Assembly (NCBI GenBank): GCA_902766825.1
Contig: CACXFB010000075.1
Location: forward strand, 59,051-123,050
Direction of reading: 5' to 3'
DNA: 64,000 nucleotides
Source: an uncultured Lachnospiraceae bacterium
Lineage (GTDB): Bacteria > Bacillota > Clostridia > Lachnospirales > Lachnospiraceae
Part shown: piece by piece, positions 1 to 8,595 of the stretch
How positions within the stretch are numbered: the stretch's first letter is position 1
Layout: every line of letters begins with the position of its first letter
Position numbers and translations under genes: made by a program
Notes under the pieces: model-generated
Databases searched by the model: none
The model's input: the letters and a program-made list of their open reading frames with translations, nothing else
Told to the model about the DNA's origin: nothing

Positions 1-117
1 TGCTCAGTGCGTGATTATTGCGAAAATATAACATTAAATTCAGATTTTCTTAACAATTTCGAGAACAAAATCTGTAATAATACTTACGATGGATATTTTA
101 GGGCGGGAGTCGAATAA
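1..117 (+). CDS. C-terminal end of an unidentified protein (partial)
   Basis: The first reading frame is open from base 1 to a TAA at 115-117 and encodes 38 residues ending in the short sequence FRAGVE. Codon use resembles the downstream genes, and the stop lies 26 bases before the next start, so this looks like the tail of an upstream co-transcribed gene. The fragment contains two cysteines but no motif that I can assign. In related bacteria an FHA-domain or pilus-assembly gene often precedes this ftsW/PBP pair, but nothing in these 38 residues proves that here. Confidence 0.5.
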   Translation, partial: CSVRDYCENITLNSDFLNNFENKICNNTYDGYFRAGVE

Positions 118-143
118 GGGATAAAAAGGAGACTTGATAGAAT

Positions 144-1610
144 ATGTTTAATATTTTTATTTTTCTTTCCAAATACTTAGTAATAATAGCTTGTCTTGTA
201 TACGTAGCGATTTCGTTTATTGCAATAGGAATCAAAAAAGAAGTATTCGATCCGGAAGATTACGATGAAGAGTATACACCTGATCAGATTCGAAAATTCA
301 ATATCAAGCTGAGCAAAGAGTATGATGACAAACAAAAGTATTTATCATTGATTCAATTGGGACTTATCATAGTAAGTCACGTTGTATGCTACGGAGTGCT
401 GTATTTAAAAGCAAATGACAGTCAGGTTCTTGTATTCATGATGATTCAGATTTTACTGTTTATTATGCTTAGATTTTTATTCCCGTTTGTATATACAGGA
501 CTATCATATCAGCTTATGAACCATATGATGCTTTTAATGTCGTTTGGATTTATTATGATTGCAAGACTTAATTACAACAACGCAATTAAACAATTTATTT
601 TTGTGGTTGTTACAATGGTGGTTTCGCTTGCAGTACCGGAATTCATCAATACAATGAAAAATCCAGACAAATTAAAGTGGGTATATTCTGCAGTTTCATT
701 TACAATGATTGCTGTTGTACTTGTATTCGGAACAAGAGTGTATGGATCGAAGAACTGGATTAAGCTTGGTAAAATCCTCATTCAGCCGTCTGAGTTTTCA
801 AAGATTGTTTTTGTTTTTGCAATGGCATCATTTTTATCTAAAGGCGGAAAGTTTAAAGATGTTATTATGGCAGGTATTGTTGCAGCAATGCATATTCTTG
901 TTCTTGTAATGGAAAAGGATTTAGGTGGCGCACTCATTTTCACGGTTACATACATAGTGATGATTGTAATTGCTTCAGGTAATATTCTTTATTTGTTTGC
1001 AGGAATCGGTTGTGGAAGTGCAGCTTCAATGGTGGCATACAAAATGTTTTCACATGTTCGTGTCAGGGTAAATGCATGGAAAGATCCTTGGGGAACTATA
1101 GCAAACAATGGATATCAGATGGCTCAATCTTTATTTGCAATCGGAACCGGTGGATGGTTCGGACTTGGACTTACAATGGGGTATCCTGAAAGTATTCCGG
1201 TAGCATCTTCAGATTTTATTTTTGCATCGATTTGTGAGGAGATGGGTACAATAACCGGAATGTGTCTGATACTCATTTACATTGTCACATTTATTACAAT
1301 AATGCAGATAGCAATAAGATTAAAATCAGAGTTTCATAAATTACTTGCCGCCGGACTTGGTTTTATGATAGTTTTCCAGACATTTTTATGTATCGGCGGT
1401 GTAACTAAGTTTATTCCTTCAACCGGAGTAACACTTCCTCTTGTAAGTTATGGCGGAAGTTCAATAGTCAGCACATTAATTCTTTTTAATGTTATCCAGG
1501 GACTGTATGTGCTGGATAAAGACAAGGAACGTAAAAAATTAAGTCCTCCTAAAAAGAAAGGCAGGAAAAACAAAAAAATGAATGAAGAGAGGACGGAATA
1601 TGAAGAATAA
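144..1610 (+). CDS. FtsW/RodA/SpoVE-family peptidoglycan glycosyltransferase
   Basis: This 488-residue polytopic membrane protein belongs to the SEDS family, which polymerises lipid II into glycan strands in partnership with a class B PBP. It has many hydrophobic segments and the family signature near the C-terminus (TLPLVSYGGSS, followed by a final transmembrane helix). The first ~110 residues are an extra membrane and acidic region before the SEDS core, and the tail is very lysine-rich. The start at 144 has AAGGAGA upstream. The next gene, a class B PBP, overlaps its 3' end, a typical SEDS-PBP pairing. Whether it serves division (FtsW), elongation (RodA) or sporulation (SpoVE) cannot be decided from sequence alone. 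The closest arrangement I know is the actinobacterial rodA-pbpA pair. Confidence 0.9.
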   Translation: MFNIFIFLSKYLVIIACLVYVAISFIAIGIKKEVFDPEDYDEEYTPDQIRKFNIKLSKEYDDKQKYLSLIQLGLIIVSHVVCYGVLYLKANDSQVLVFMMIQILLFIMLRFLFPFVYTGLSYQLMNHMMLLMSFGFIMIARLNYNNAIKQFIFVVVTMVVSLAVPEFINTMKNPDKLKWVYSAVSFTMIAVVLVFGTRVYGSKNWIKLGKILIQPSEFSKIVFVFAMASFLSKGGKFKDVIMAGIVAAMHILVLVMEKDLGGALIFTVTYIVMIVIASGNILYLFAGIGCGSAASMVAYKMFSHVRVRVNAWKDPWGTIANNGYQMAQSLFAIGTGGWFGLGLTMGYPESIPVASSDFIFASICEEMGTITGMCLILIYIVTFITIMQIAIRLKSEFHKLLAAGLGFMIVFQTFLCIGGVTKFIPSTGVTLPLVSYGGSSIVSTLILFNVIQGLYVLDKDKERKKLSPPKKKGRKNKKMNEERTEYEE

Positions 1611-3153
1611 AGATATAGAAAATGAGGAAACAACTAAAGAAAAAAGAAAAAAGCCAGGTAAGCAGGATAAAATTTCTGCAAAGGAAGAAAAGAAGAGACG
1701 TCAGGCTCTGATTAAAAAGAAAAAAGAACATATAAAACGTGTCAAAACAATCGACCGTCAAATATATATTCTTGGTGGGATTTTTATATTCGGGTTTATC
1801 GCAATTGCTGTTCATGTAGGATTATATATTCAAAACGAAAGCGAAACAGCAATCAATAATTCCTATAATACAAGATCAAAAGTTCTTGAACAGACCATTC
1901 AACGAGGCGAGATATATGACAGAAACAATAATATTCTTGCCCAGACGATTATAAATGAGGACGGTACATACTACAGACAATATCCATATAATGAATTATT
2001 CTGTCATGTGGTTGGTAGTTATGATCATGGTAAAATGGGACTCGAATTGTATGAGAATTATACAATGCTTGGATATAAAGAGACATTGTCAAAAGCTCTT
2101 TCTTCAGATTTATCAGGTAACAAAATAAAAGGTAATTCAATAGTGACAACGTTGGATGCTGATTTACAAAAGTTATGTCACGATGCACTTGGTGATTATG
2201 AAGGGGCAGTTGTTGTATCCAATCCCAAAACAGGTGAAATACTTGCAATGGTATCAAAACCGGATTTTGATCCTAATACAATAAGCCAGAACTGGGATAC
2301 AATTAATGCAGATACAAGATCTGTTCTATTAAACCGTGCCACAAAAGGCTTATATGCACCGGGTTCAACTTTTAAGATTGTAACATTAACGGAATATATT
2401 CGCGAACACAAAGATAATTACAATGATTATAATTATGTGTGCAGCGGTTCGGACACATTTAACAATGCAAAAATCGGATGTTTTCACGGTGAAGTTCACG
2501 GTAGTGTAGACCTTGAAAAGTCAATTGCCCATTCATGTAACTGTTCATTTGCAAATATGGGAGTTAATTCATCAGCTTCATCATTCAGAAATACTGTTGA
2601 AGGTTTTTTATTTAATCAGAATCTTGCAATAAATGACTTTGACATATCAGCAAGCAGTTTTAAAATGGATGATAATGCAAATGAAGAAGAAAAAGTTCAA
2701 TGTGCTATCGGACAGGGTACAACATTACTTACACCTCTTCAAAATCTTATGATAATAAGTGCTGTTGCTAATAAAGGTACAATTATGAAACCTTATGTGG
2801 TAGATAAAGTTATAAGTTCCGAAGGAAATATAGTAAAACAAAATGAACCTGTTGCACTTACAACAAGTGCAATGACTAAAGAAGAAGCTGATGAAGTAGC
2901 TAAACTTCTTTGCAGTGTATGTGAATACGGAACAGGAAAAGAATTAAGTTCACTTCCTTTCAAATGCGCTGGAAAGACCGGGTCTGCTGAGTTTTCAGGC
3001 TCAGGTGAATCACATGCATGGTTTGTAGGTTTTGCACCTTACGATGATCCGCAGATTGCAGTTAGTATTATTGTAGAAAAACAGGGAACAGGAAGTAAAT
3101 ATGCCGTGCCAATCGCCCGAAAGATTTTTGAAAGTGCATTGAAAGAAAAGTAA
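1600..3153 (+). CDS. class B penicillin-binding protein (D,D-transpeptidase)
   Basis: It is a membrane-anchored transpeptidase that cross-links peptidoglycan, presumably as partner of the SEDS protein upstream. After a ~45-residue lysine-rich cytoplasmic segment and one transmembrane helix come a short N-terminal region and the transpeptidase domain. Active-site motifs are visible: STFK with Ser256 and Lys259, SCN at 312-314 and KTG at 459-461. At 517 residues it is short for a class B PBP, similar to actinobacterial PbpA. I chose the ATG at 1600, because AGAGAGGA lies just upstream of it, over the in-frame ATG at 1582. This start overlaps the end of the SEDS gene by 11 bases, which suggests translational coupling. 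Confidence 0.93.
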   Translation: MKNKDIENEETTKEKRKKPGKQDKISAKEEKKRRQALIKKKKEHIKRVKTIDRQIYILGGIFIFGFIAIAVHVGLYIQNESETAINNSYNTRSKVLEQTIQRGEIYDRNNNILAQTIINEDGTYYRQYPYNELFCHVVGSYDHGKMGLELYENYTMLGYKETLSKALSSDLSGNKIKGNSIVTTLDADLQKLCHDALGDYEGAVVVSNPKTGEILAMVSKPDFDPNTISQNWDTINADTRSVLLNRATKGLYAPGSTFKIVTLTEYIREHKDNYNDYNYVCSGSDTFNNAKIGCFHGEVHGSVDLEKSIAHSCNCSFANMGVNSSASSFRNTVEGFLFNQNLAINDFDISASSFKMDDNANEEEKVQCAIGQGTTLLTPLQNLMIISAVANKGTIMKPYVVDKVISSEGNIVKQNEPVALTTSAMTKEEADEVAKLLCSVCEYGTGKELSSLPFKCAGKTGSAEFSGSGESHAWFVGFAPYDDPQIAVSIIVEKQGTGSKYAVPIARKIFESALKEK

Positions 3154-3215
3154 ATAAGTTTTATAATAAATTTATTAGTTTCCAGACAATTAAAGTTTGG
3201 GCGGAGGTACAAGGT

Positions 3216-3671
3216 ATGATAGAGGCTACAAGTTGTGGCGGCGTAGTTATCTTTCGGGGGAAGATTCTATTATTGTACAAGAACTATCGCAATAAGTATG
3301 AAGGATGGGTCTTTCCGAAAGGTACGGTAGAGGATAATGAAGAATATAACGAGACCGCTCTAAGAGAAGTTGCTGAGGAATCGGGTGTAAAAGCAACAAT
3401 TATAAAATATATTGGGAAAAGTGAGTATACCTTTTCGACACCTACGGATGTAATTAATAAGCAGGTGCATTGGTATCTTATGATAGCGGACAGCTATTAC
3501 AGTAAGCCCCAGAATGAAGAATATTTTTTCGATTCGGGATATTACAAATATCACGAGGCTTATCATTTGCTGAAGTTTAATAACGAAAAGCAGATTTTAG
3601 AGAAAGCATATTCAGAATACGAAGAATTAAAAAAAGCCGGCTTATGGGGCGCCAGCAAGAAATATTTATAA
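3216..3671 (+). CDS. Nudix hydrolase
   Basis: This 151-residue protein has a complete Nudix box at residues 36-58 matching GX5EX7REUXEEXGU, with the REVAEESGV core. Nudix enzymes hydrolyse nucleoside diphosphates linked to another moiety and need Mg2+. The substrate cannot be read from the box alone, but the small size and the GGVVIF N-terminus resemble the Ap4A / diadenosine-polyphosphate and general housekeeping groups. The ATG at 3216 is preceded by GGAGG. It sits 62 bases after the PBP gene and 15 bases before the first signal peptidase, so it is probably in the same operon. Confidence 0.9.
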   Translation: MIEATSCGGVVIFRGKILLLYKNYRNKYEGWVFPKGTVEDNEEYNETALREVAEESGVKATIIKYIGKSEYTFSTPTDVINKQVHWYLMIADSYYSKPQNEEYFFDSGYYKYHEAYHLLKFNNEKQILEKAYSEYEELKKAGLWGASKKYL

Positions 3672-3686
3672 AACGTGAGGTTAATA

Positions 3687-4364
3687 ATGAAAAAGGAAAA
3701 TGTAATTGATGATGTTAACAACGATGAAATTGACATTTTGTTTGAGGAACAGGAGGACAATAATGATCAGGTTGAGGAAGATGATAAAAAACATCTGATT
3801 AAAAATCCAATATTAAGGGAAGTTTTTTCTTACGCATGTGTTCTTGTTGCAGCAATATTTTGCGCATTTATAATTAATCATTTTATTCTTTCCAATAATG
3901 TTGTTCCTACGGGTTCTATGTCGCCTACAATAAAAGTTGATACAAGACTTTTTGGCAACAGACTTGCTTACAAATTCGGTGATCCCGAAAGAGGTGATAT
4001 AATCGTATTTAAGTATCCTGTAGATGAAGAACAGTTATTTATCAAGAGAATTATCGGACTCCCTAATGAAACAGTTGAGATAAAAGACGGCAGTGTATAT
4101 ATTAACGGAGAGGCTTTAGACGAGTCAGAATATCTTTCTACGGAGATGTTAGGTGAATTCGGGCCATACCAGGTGCCGGAGGATTGTTACTTTGTAATGG
4201 GAGATAATCGTAATCAGTCCAGTGATTCAAGAATGTGGAATTACAGAGCACAAGAAAATGGTCTTACTGTAGACGAAGATCATGATTATACATATGTGCC
4301 GAAAGAAAATATTATTTCCAAGGCACTTATAACATATTATCCGAAGATTGGAGTAATTAAATAA
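3687..4364 (+). CDS. lepB: signal peptidase I (first of a tandem pair)
   Basis: This 225-residue type I signal peptidase removes signal peptides from exported proteins at the outer face of the membrane. An acidic cytoplasmic N-terminus (residues 1-40) precedes one transmembrane helix. The catalytic Ser-Lys pair is visible: Ser77 in TGSMSPT and Lys120 in FIKRIIGLP. The GDNR box (MGDNRNQSSDSR) is also present. I prefer the ATG at 3687, which has GTGAGG six bases upstream, over the GTG at 3675. It is very similar to the next gene, which starts five bases after its stop, so the pair looks like a recent tandem duplication. The first copy differs mainly by its extra acidic N-terminus. Confidence 0.94.
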   Translation: MKKENVIDDVNNDEIDILFEEQEDNNDQVEEDDKKHLIKNPILREVFSYACVLVAAIFCAFIINHFILSNNVVPTGSMSPTIKVDTRLFGNRLAYKFGDPERGDIIVFKYPVDEEQLFIKRIIGLPNETVEIKDGSVYINGEALDESEYLSTEMLGEFGPYQVPEDCYFVMGDNRNQSSDSRMWNYRAQENGLTVDEDHDYTYVPKENIISKALITYYPKIGVIK

Positions 4365-4369
4365 TTATA

Positions 4370-4963
4370 ATGAGTGAAGATAACAAGAAACATTTAATAG
4401 AGAATAAAGTTTTAAGAGAAATTTTTACATATATGTGCGTTATTGTAGCTGCATTAATTTGTGCATATATAATTAATCATTTGATATTATCAAGCAATGT
4501 TGTACCTTCAGGTTCCATGGAACCGACGATTGCAGAAAAAACAAGACTTTTTGGTAACAGACTTGCTTATAAGTTTGATGATCCAAAAAGAGGAGATATT
4601 ATAATATTTAAATATCCTGTTGATGAGAAACAGCTATATATTAAGAGAATTATCGGTCTTCCTAATGAAACCGTAGAGATTCGAGATGGCTGTGTATATA
4701 TAGATGGTGCTATTCTTGATGAATCTGAATATATTGCAGAAGAAATGCTAGGTGATTTCGGTCCATATGAAGTCCCACAGGATTGTTATTTTTGTTTAGG
4801 TGATAACAGAAATGGTTCAATTGACTCAAGAAAATGGAATGAAGAGGCAACAAAAAAAGGACTTACAGTTGATTCTGAACATGATTACACCTATGTTCCA
4901 AAGGAAAATATTATATCAAAAGCTCTATTTTCATACTATCCAAAGATAGGCTTAATTGAATAA
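4370..4963 (+). CDS. lepB: signal peptidase I (second of a tandem pair)
   Basis: This 197-residue type I signal peptidase is a close paralogue of the preceding gene, with the same core but without its acidic N-terminal extension. The catalytic residues are Ser49 in SGSMEPT and Lys92 in YIKRIIGLP. The GDNR box reads LGDNRNGSIDSR. The membrane helix covers residues ~16-40. The ATG follows the previous stop by five bases and has no strong ribosome-binding site next to it; the nearest GGAG lies about 15 bases upstream inside the first copy. Translation is therefore probably coupled to the upstream gene. Confidence 0.93.
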   Translation: MSEDNKKHLIENKVLREIFTYMCVIVAALICAYIINHLILSSNVVPSGSMEPTIAEKTRLFGNRLAYKFDDPKRGDIIIFKYPVDEKQLYIKRIIGLPNETVEIRDGCVYIDGAILDESEYIAEEMLGDFGPYEVPQDCYFCLGDNRNGSIDSRKWNEEATKKGLTVDSEHDYTYVPKENIISKALFSYYPKIGLIE

Positions 4964-4967
4964 GATG

Positions 4968-4994
4968 TTGACGATATGATTATTTTGATATAAA
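4968..4994 (+). promoter_or_regulatory. possible promoter of tkt
   Basis: TTGACG at 4968-4973 is followed after 15 bases by TATAAA at 4989-4994. The boxes are good but the spacing is shorter than the ideal 17. It lies just after the signal peptidase stop and upstream of the hairpin leader of tkt. Confidence 0.4.
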
Positions 4995-5012
4995 TTAAAA
5001 TAGTTACAGGAG

Positions 5013-5048
5013 TGTACTGTATCCTGGCAATTATATTATTACAGTACA
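5013..5048 (+). promoter_or_regulatory. inverted repeat / stem-loop in the tkt leader
   Basis: TGTACTGTA (5013-5021) and TACAGTACA (5040-5048) form a perfect 9-bp inverted repeat with an 18-base loop. It ends 15 bases before the tkt start codon and just upstream of its GAGGAAA ribosome-binding site. There is no U-run, so it is not a terminator. It could be a protein operator or an mRNA stem affecting translation or stability. Confidence 0.5.
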
Positions 5049-5063
5049 GAAACGAGGAAAAAG

Positions 5064-7052
5064 ATGAAGAATATTGACGAATTATCAGTTAACTCCATAA
5101 GAGTACTTGCTGCAGATGCTGTTCAGAAGGCTAATTCAGGTCATCCGGGCCTTCCACTTGGAAGTGCTGCAATGGCTTATGAACTGTGGGCACATCATAT
5201 GAAACATAATCCTGCCGATCCTGAATGGATTGACAGAGACAGATTTATTCTTTCAGGAGGACATGGTTCTACACTGATCTATTCTTTATTACATATATTC
5301 GGTTATGGTAATCTTTCCATGGACGATATGAAGCAGTTCAGACAGCTGGGTTCACTTACTCCAGGACATCCTGAGTATGGTCACACTATTGGTGTTGAAG
5401 CTACAACAGGTCCATTAGGTGCCGGTATGGGTATGGCTGTTGGTATGGCAATGGCAGAAGCTCATCTTGCTAGCATTTTCAATAAGCCTGATTACAAAGT
5501 AATTGACCATTTCACATATGTTTTAGGTGGAGATGGATGTATGATGGAAGGTATTTCATCAGAAGCCTTCTCACTTGCCGGAACACTTGGACTTGGTAAA
5601 CTTATTGTTTTATATGATTCTAATAACATTTCAATTGAAGGTAATACAGATATTGCATTCAGAGAAGATGTAAGAAAGAGATTTGAAGCATTTGGATTCC
5701 AGACTCTTGTAGTTGAAGACGGTAATAACCTTGAAGAGATTGCTAAAGCAATTGAGCATGCAAAAGAAGACCTTACCCGTCCTACAATGATTACAGTAAA
5801 GACCAAGATTGGATTTGGTTGTCCTGCAAAAGAAGGTACAGCTGCCGCACACGGAGATCCGCTTGGTGAAGACAATGTTAAGGCATTAAAGAAGAATCTT
5901 GGATTCCCGGAAGATGTTTCATTTAACATTCCACAGGAAGTTTATGATAATGCAAAGAGCATTTCTGAAGTAAATGCCAAGAAGGAAGATGAATGGAATA
6001 CTCTTCTTGAAGGATACTTTAAGACATATCCTCAGATGAAAGCATTATGGGAACAGTATTTTAACAGCGAAATATTAAATGATAAACTCGACGAAGATAG
6101 TTTCTGGGAGTATGGTGATAAGCCACAGGCAACAAGAAGCGTATCAGGCGATATCATTAACAGAATAAAAGATATTTATCCTAACATGTTTGCAGGAGCA
6201 GCAGATCTTGCCCCTTCAACAAAGACATATATGAAAGACTGCGGAGATTTCTCAAAAGAGAATTACAGCGGTAAGAATATTCACTTTGGTGTAAGAGAGA
6301 TTGCGATGGCTGCAATCGGTAACGGAATCACACTGCATGGTGGTCTTAAGACATTTGTATCTACATTCTTTGTATTCAGTGATTATGTTAAGCCAATGGC
6401 AAGACTTTCAAGTCTTATGAGGATACCTACAACATATGTTTTAACACATGACAGTATTGGAGTTGGAGAAGATGGACCTACTCACGAACCAATCGAGCAG
6501 CTTGCAATGTTTAGAGCAATGCCTGATTTTACGGTATTTAGACCTGCAGATGCAACAGAGACAATTGCAGCATGGTATTATGCAATGAAGTCTAAAGATA
6601 CTCCAACAGCACTTGTTCTTTCAAGACAGAACTTGCCTCAACTTGAAGGTACTTCAAAAGAAGCATTAAAGGGTGGATATGTTGTTTCAGACAGCACAAA
6701 GGAGACACCAGATGCTATAATCATGGCAAGTGGTTCAGAAGTATCGTTAGCTATTGATGCTAAGAATGAACTTTCAAAGGATGGTATAGATGTAAGAGTA
6801 GTAAGTATGCCTTCATTTGATGAGTTTGAAAAACAATCTGCTGAATATAAAGAGAGTGTATTACCTGCAACAGTAAGAAAAAGAGTTGCAGTTGAAGCAG
6901 CAGCAGAATTTGGCTGGGGTAAATATGTAGGTCTTGACGGTGCATATGTTACAATGCATTCATTTGGAGCATCAGCACCTGGAAGCCAGTTGTTTAAGAA
7001 ATTCGGATTTACAACAGAAAATGTTGTAGCGACAGTAAAGAGTTTGTTCTAA
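5064..7052 (+). CDS. tkt: transketolase
   Basis: This is a full-length single-chain transketolase of 662 residues. It is thiamine-diphosphate dependent and moves two-carbon units between sugar phosphates in the non-oxidative pentose phosphate pathway. Visible hallmarks are the N-terminal SGHPGLPLG segment, the ThDP/Mg-binding GGDGCMMEG motif, the pyrimidine-domain segment with FGVREIAM, and the DSIGVGEDGPTHEP stretch typical of transketolase. The C-terminal domain is complete. GAGGAAAA precedes the ATG. The gene appears to stand alone, with its own leader hairpin upstream and a bidirectional terminator downstream. Confidence 0.97.
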   Translation: MKNIDELSVNSIRVLAADAVQKANSGHPGLPLGSAAMAYELWAHHMKHNPADPEWIDRDRFILSGGHGSTLIYSLLHIFGYGNLSMDDMKQFRQLGSLTPGHPEYGHTIGVEATTGPLGAGMGMAVGMAMAEAHLASIFNKPDYKVIDHFTYVLGGDGCMMEGISSEAFSLAGTLGLGKLIVLYDSNNISIEGNTDIAFREDVRKRFEAFGFQTLVVEDGNNLEEIAKAIEHAKEDLTRPTMITVKTKIGFGCPAKEGTAAAHGDPLGEDNVKALKKNLGFPEDVSFNIPQEVYDNAKSISEVNAKKEDEWNTLLEGYFKTYPQMKALWEQYFNSEILNDKLDEDSFWEYGDKPQATRSVSGDIINRIKDIYPNMFAGAADLAPSTKTYMKDCGDFSKENYSGKNIHFGVREIAMAAIGNGITLHGGLKTFVSTFFVFSDYVKPMARLSSLMRIPTTYVLTHDSIGVGEDGPTHEPIEQLAMFRAMPDFTVFRPADATETIAAWYYAMKSKDTPTALVLSRQNLPQLEGTSKEALKGGYVVSDSTKETPDAIIMASGSEVSLAIDAKNELSKDGIDVRVVSMPSFDEFEKQSAEYKESVLPATVRKRVAVEAAAEFGWGKYVGLDGAYVTMHSFGASAPGSQLFKKFGFTTENVVATVKSLF

Positions 7053-7077
7053 TACAATCTTACAATAAAGAGTAAAT

Positions 7078-7106
7078 AAAAAAGGAGGATTAAACCTCCT
7101 TTTTTA
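7078..7106. terminator. bidirectional intrinsic terminator (tkt / cheY)
   Basis: An A-run joined to GGAGG (7078-7088) pairs with CCTCC followed by a T-run (7095-7105), giving an 11-bp stem with a six-base loop. The A- and T-tracts on both sides make it usable from either strand. It separates the convergent tkt and cheY genes and overlaps the last codons of cheY. Confidence 0.85.
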
Positions 7107-7463
7107 TTTTGTAAGTTTGTTAACTACATTGACAATGTAATCAGGTTCAAATGGTTTGGCAATAAAATCTGCTGCACCATATTTTACAGCCTCAAGCATC
7201 TTACCACGCTGACCTGCAGCTGTAACCATAACAATTTTAGAATTGGCATCAAGATTTCTAATCTGTTTTAGTGCTTCGATACCATCCATAACCGGCATGG
7301 TAATATCCATTGTTGTAAGATCAGGTTTTAAATCAAGATACATTTCAATACCTTCTTCACCGTTAGTTGCCTCTCCAACGATAGTATGTCCATCACCTTC
7401 AAGAATTGTTCTGAGAATTTTCCTTGAGGTTCTTGAATCGTCTACAAGTAATATTCTAGCCAT
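7104..7463 (-). CDS. CheY-like single-domain response regulator
   Basis: It is a stand-alone 119-residue receiver domain. The acidic pocket Asp8-Asp9, the phosphoacceptor Asp53 (in MDITMPVMDG), the conserved Thr in VTAAG and the Lys in AKPFEPD are all present. Without an output domain it should act by binding partners when phosphorylated, like CheY at the flagellar switch or a phosphorelay shuttle. TGGAGG precedes its ATG. The gene lies 32 bases downstream of the broken CheX-like gene on the same strand, which supports a chemotaxis or related signalling role. Confidence 0.92.
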   Translation of the reverse strand: MARILLVDDSRTSRKILRTILEGDGHTIVGEATNGEEGIEMYLDLKPDLTTMDITMPVMDGIEALKQIRNLDANSKIVMVTAAGQRGKMLEAVKYGAADFIAKPFEPDYIVNVVNKLTK

Positions 7464-7495
7464 AATAAACCTCCATAAACATAAAACGTAAAACT

Positions 7496-8389
7496 TTAAG
7501 CTTCTTCAATAAATATTGCTGAATCTATTCCAACTATAACATTGATTTGTTTATTACAAATAGTTACCGGTTGAACATAATATGAGTCATTTGTTTTAAT
7601 GATAGAATTATTAAAGAATACAGGCGGTAACATATCAATATCTATATCGGAAGTACTAAGTTTAGATGCAAATAAACCATTTACGCAGTTAATGAACTCG
7701 CAAACAGAATCGTATGCATCTTCATCAACTTCTTCAAATTCTTCTTTCGCGTATGCATCAGCAACAACCAAAAGATCTTTATTGTCAGCACTTATACATA
7801 CAAATACATCATGGTCACCATTAAGACACTGACTTGCAATACAATCATTTTTAATCTCTTTGCACACGTATGGACTTCCAAATGAGATATCAGTACTAAT
7901 AAAACGATTGATATTTCTGATCATAATAGCAAAGTAGCTATCGTAGTATTCATTATCAGTTTTAACAAAAACATTGATAATTCTATCGATATCACCGCTT
8001 TTTAATGCTTCAATATCTTCATATGAGTAACCGTTCTCGCGTTTGAAATCACCAACAACATTATCTATATCTTCGAGTTTAAGATATCCTTTATCAATAA
8101 CTGTCTGTATAAATTTAAGATATGAATTACCTTGAAGACTAAGTAGTGTAGATACTTGTTCATTGGTCAGAAAACCCTGTTCGACAGCGATATCACCAAA
8201 ACGCTTGTCCATTGTGGCCTGAAGCATATTGATTCTATCAGCCTGAGCGGTAGTAAGCATTTTCTCTGAAACTGCAATAAGGCCAAGTTTAACTCTGGAT
8301 TTTGTCTGTTATTCTATAATCTCGTCAAACTGTTCTTTAGTCAGATAATTTTTACTTACTAAATATTCACCTAAATACTTTATAAACAT
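7496..8389 (-). pseudogene. CheX-like chemotaxis protein gene interrupted by an in-frame stop
   Basis: The reading frame starts at an ATG at 8389-8387 with a strong upstream site (AAAGGAGA). It is broken at codon 27 by TAA (8309-8311) and then continues in the same frame without a shift to a stop at 7496, for 297 codons in all. Residues ~1-75, read through the stop, look like the small GspE/MshE-N-like helical segment (KRFGDIAVEQGFLTNEQ), and the C-terminal half resembles CheX/CheC-type phosphatase folds. The piece downstream of the stop is open from an ATG at 8260 (254 residues), but that ATG has only a weak ribosome-binding site. Either the gene is a recent pseudogene, the 254-residue product is made alone, or the stop is a sequencing error. 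It would be co-transcribed with cheY. Confidence 0.7.
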
Positions 8390-8517
8390 GTTTTTCTCCT
8401 TTCAATGTCACATTTTCAACCATTAGCGGTCAAACGAATATCTATGTATATAATATACTATATTTTATGCGAAAAATATAGTCTTTTTGTGATTTTTGTT
8501 AATAGAATTTAGCGGAT

Positions 8518-8546
8518 TTGACATAAAAGAATTATAAATATATACT
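8518..8546 (+). promoter_or_regulatory. sigma-A-type promoter of argS
   Basis: TTGACA (8518-8523), a 17-base spacer and TATACT (8541-8546) are close to the vegetative consensus. The expected transcription start is near 8553, giving a ~40-base leader before argS. Confidence 0.85.
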
Positions 8547-8595
8547 CTAAGATGAGTAAAAAAAACAATATAAGAGTCATGTGAAAGGGATTATC

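Noticed and set aside
5013..5048. T-box or terminator upstream of tkt
   Set aside because: No T-box sequence and no U-run follow the hairpin; tkt is not an amino-acid gene.
8309..8311. Recoding of the in-frame TAA as an amino acid
   Set aside because: Known stop recoding uses TGA or TAG; TAA with no nearby signal is better explained by a mutation or a sequencing error.
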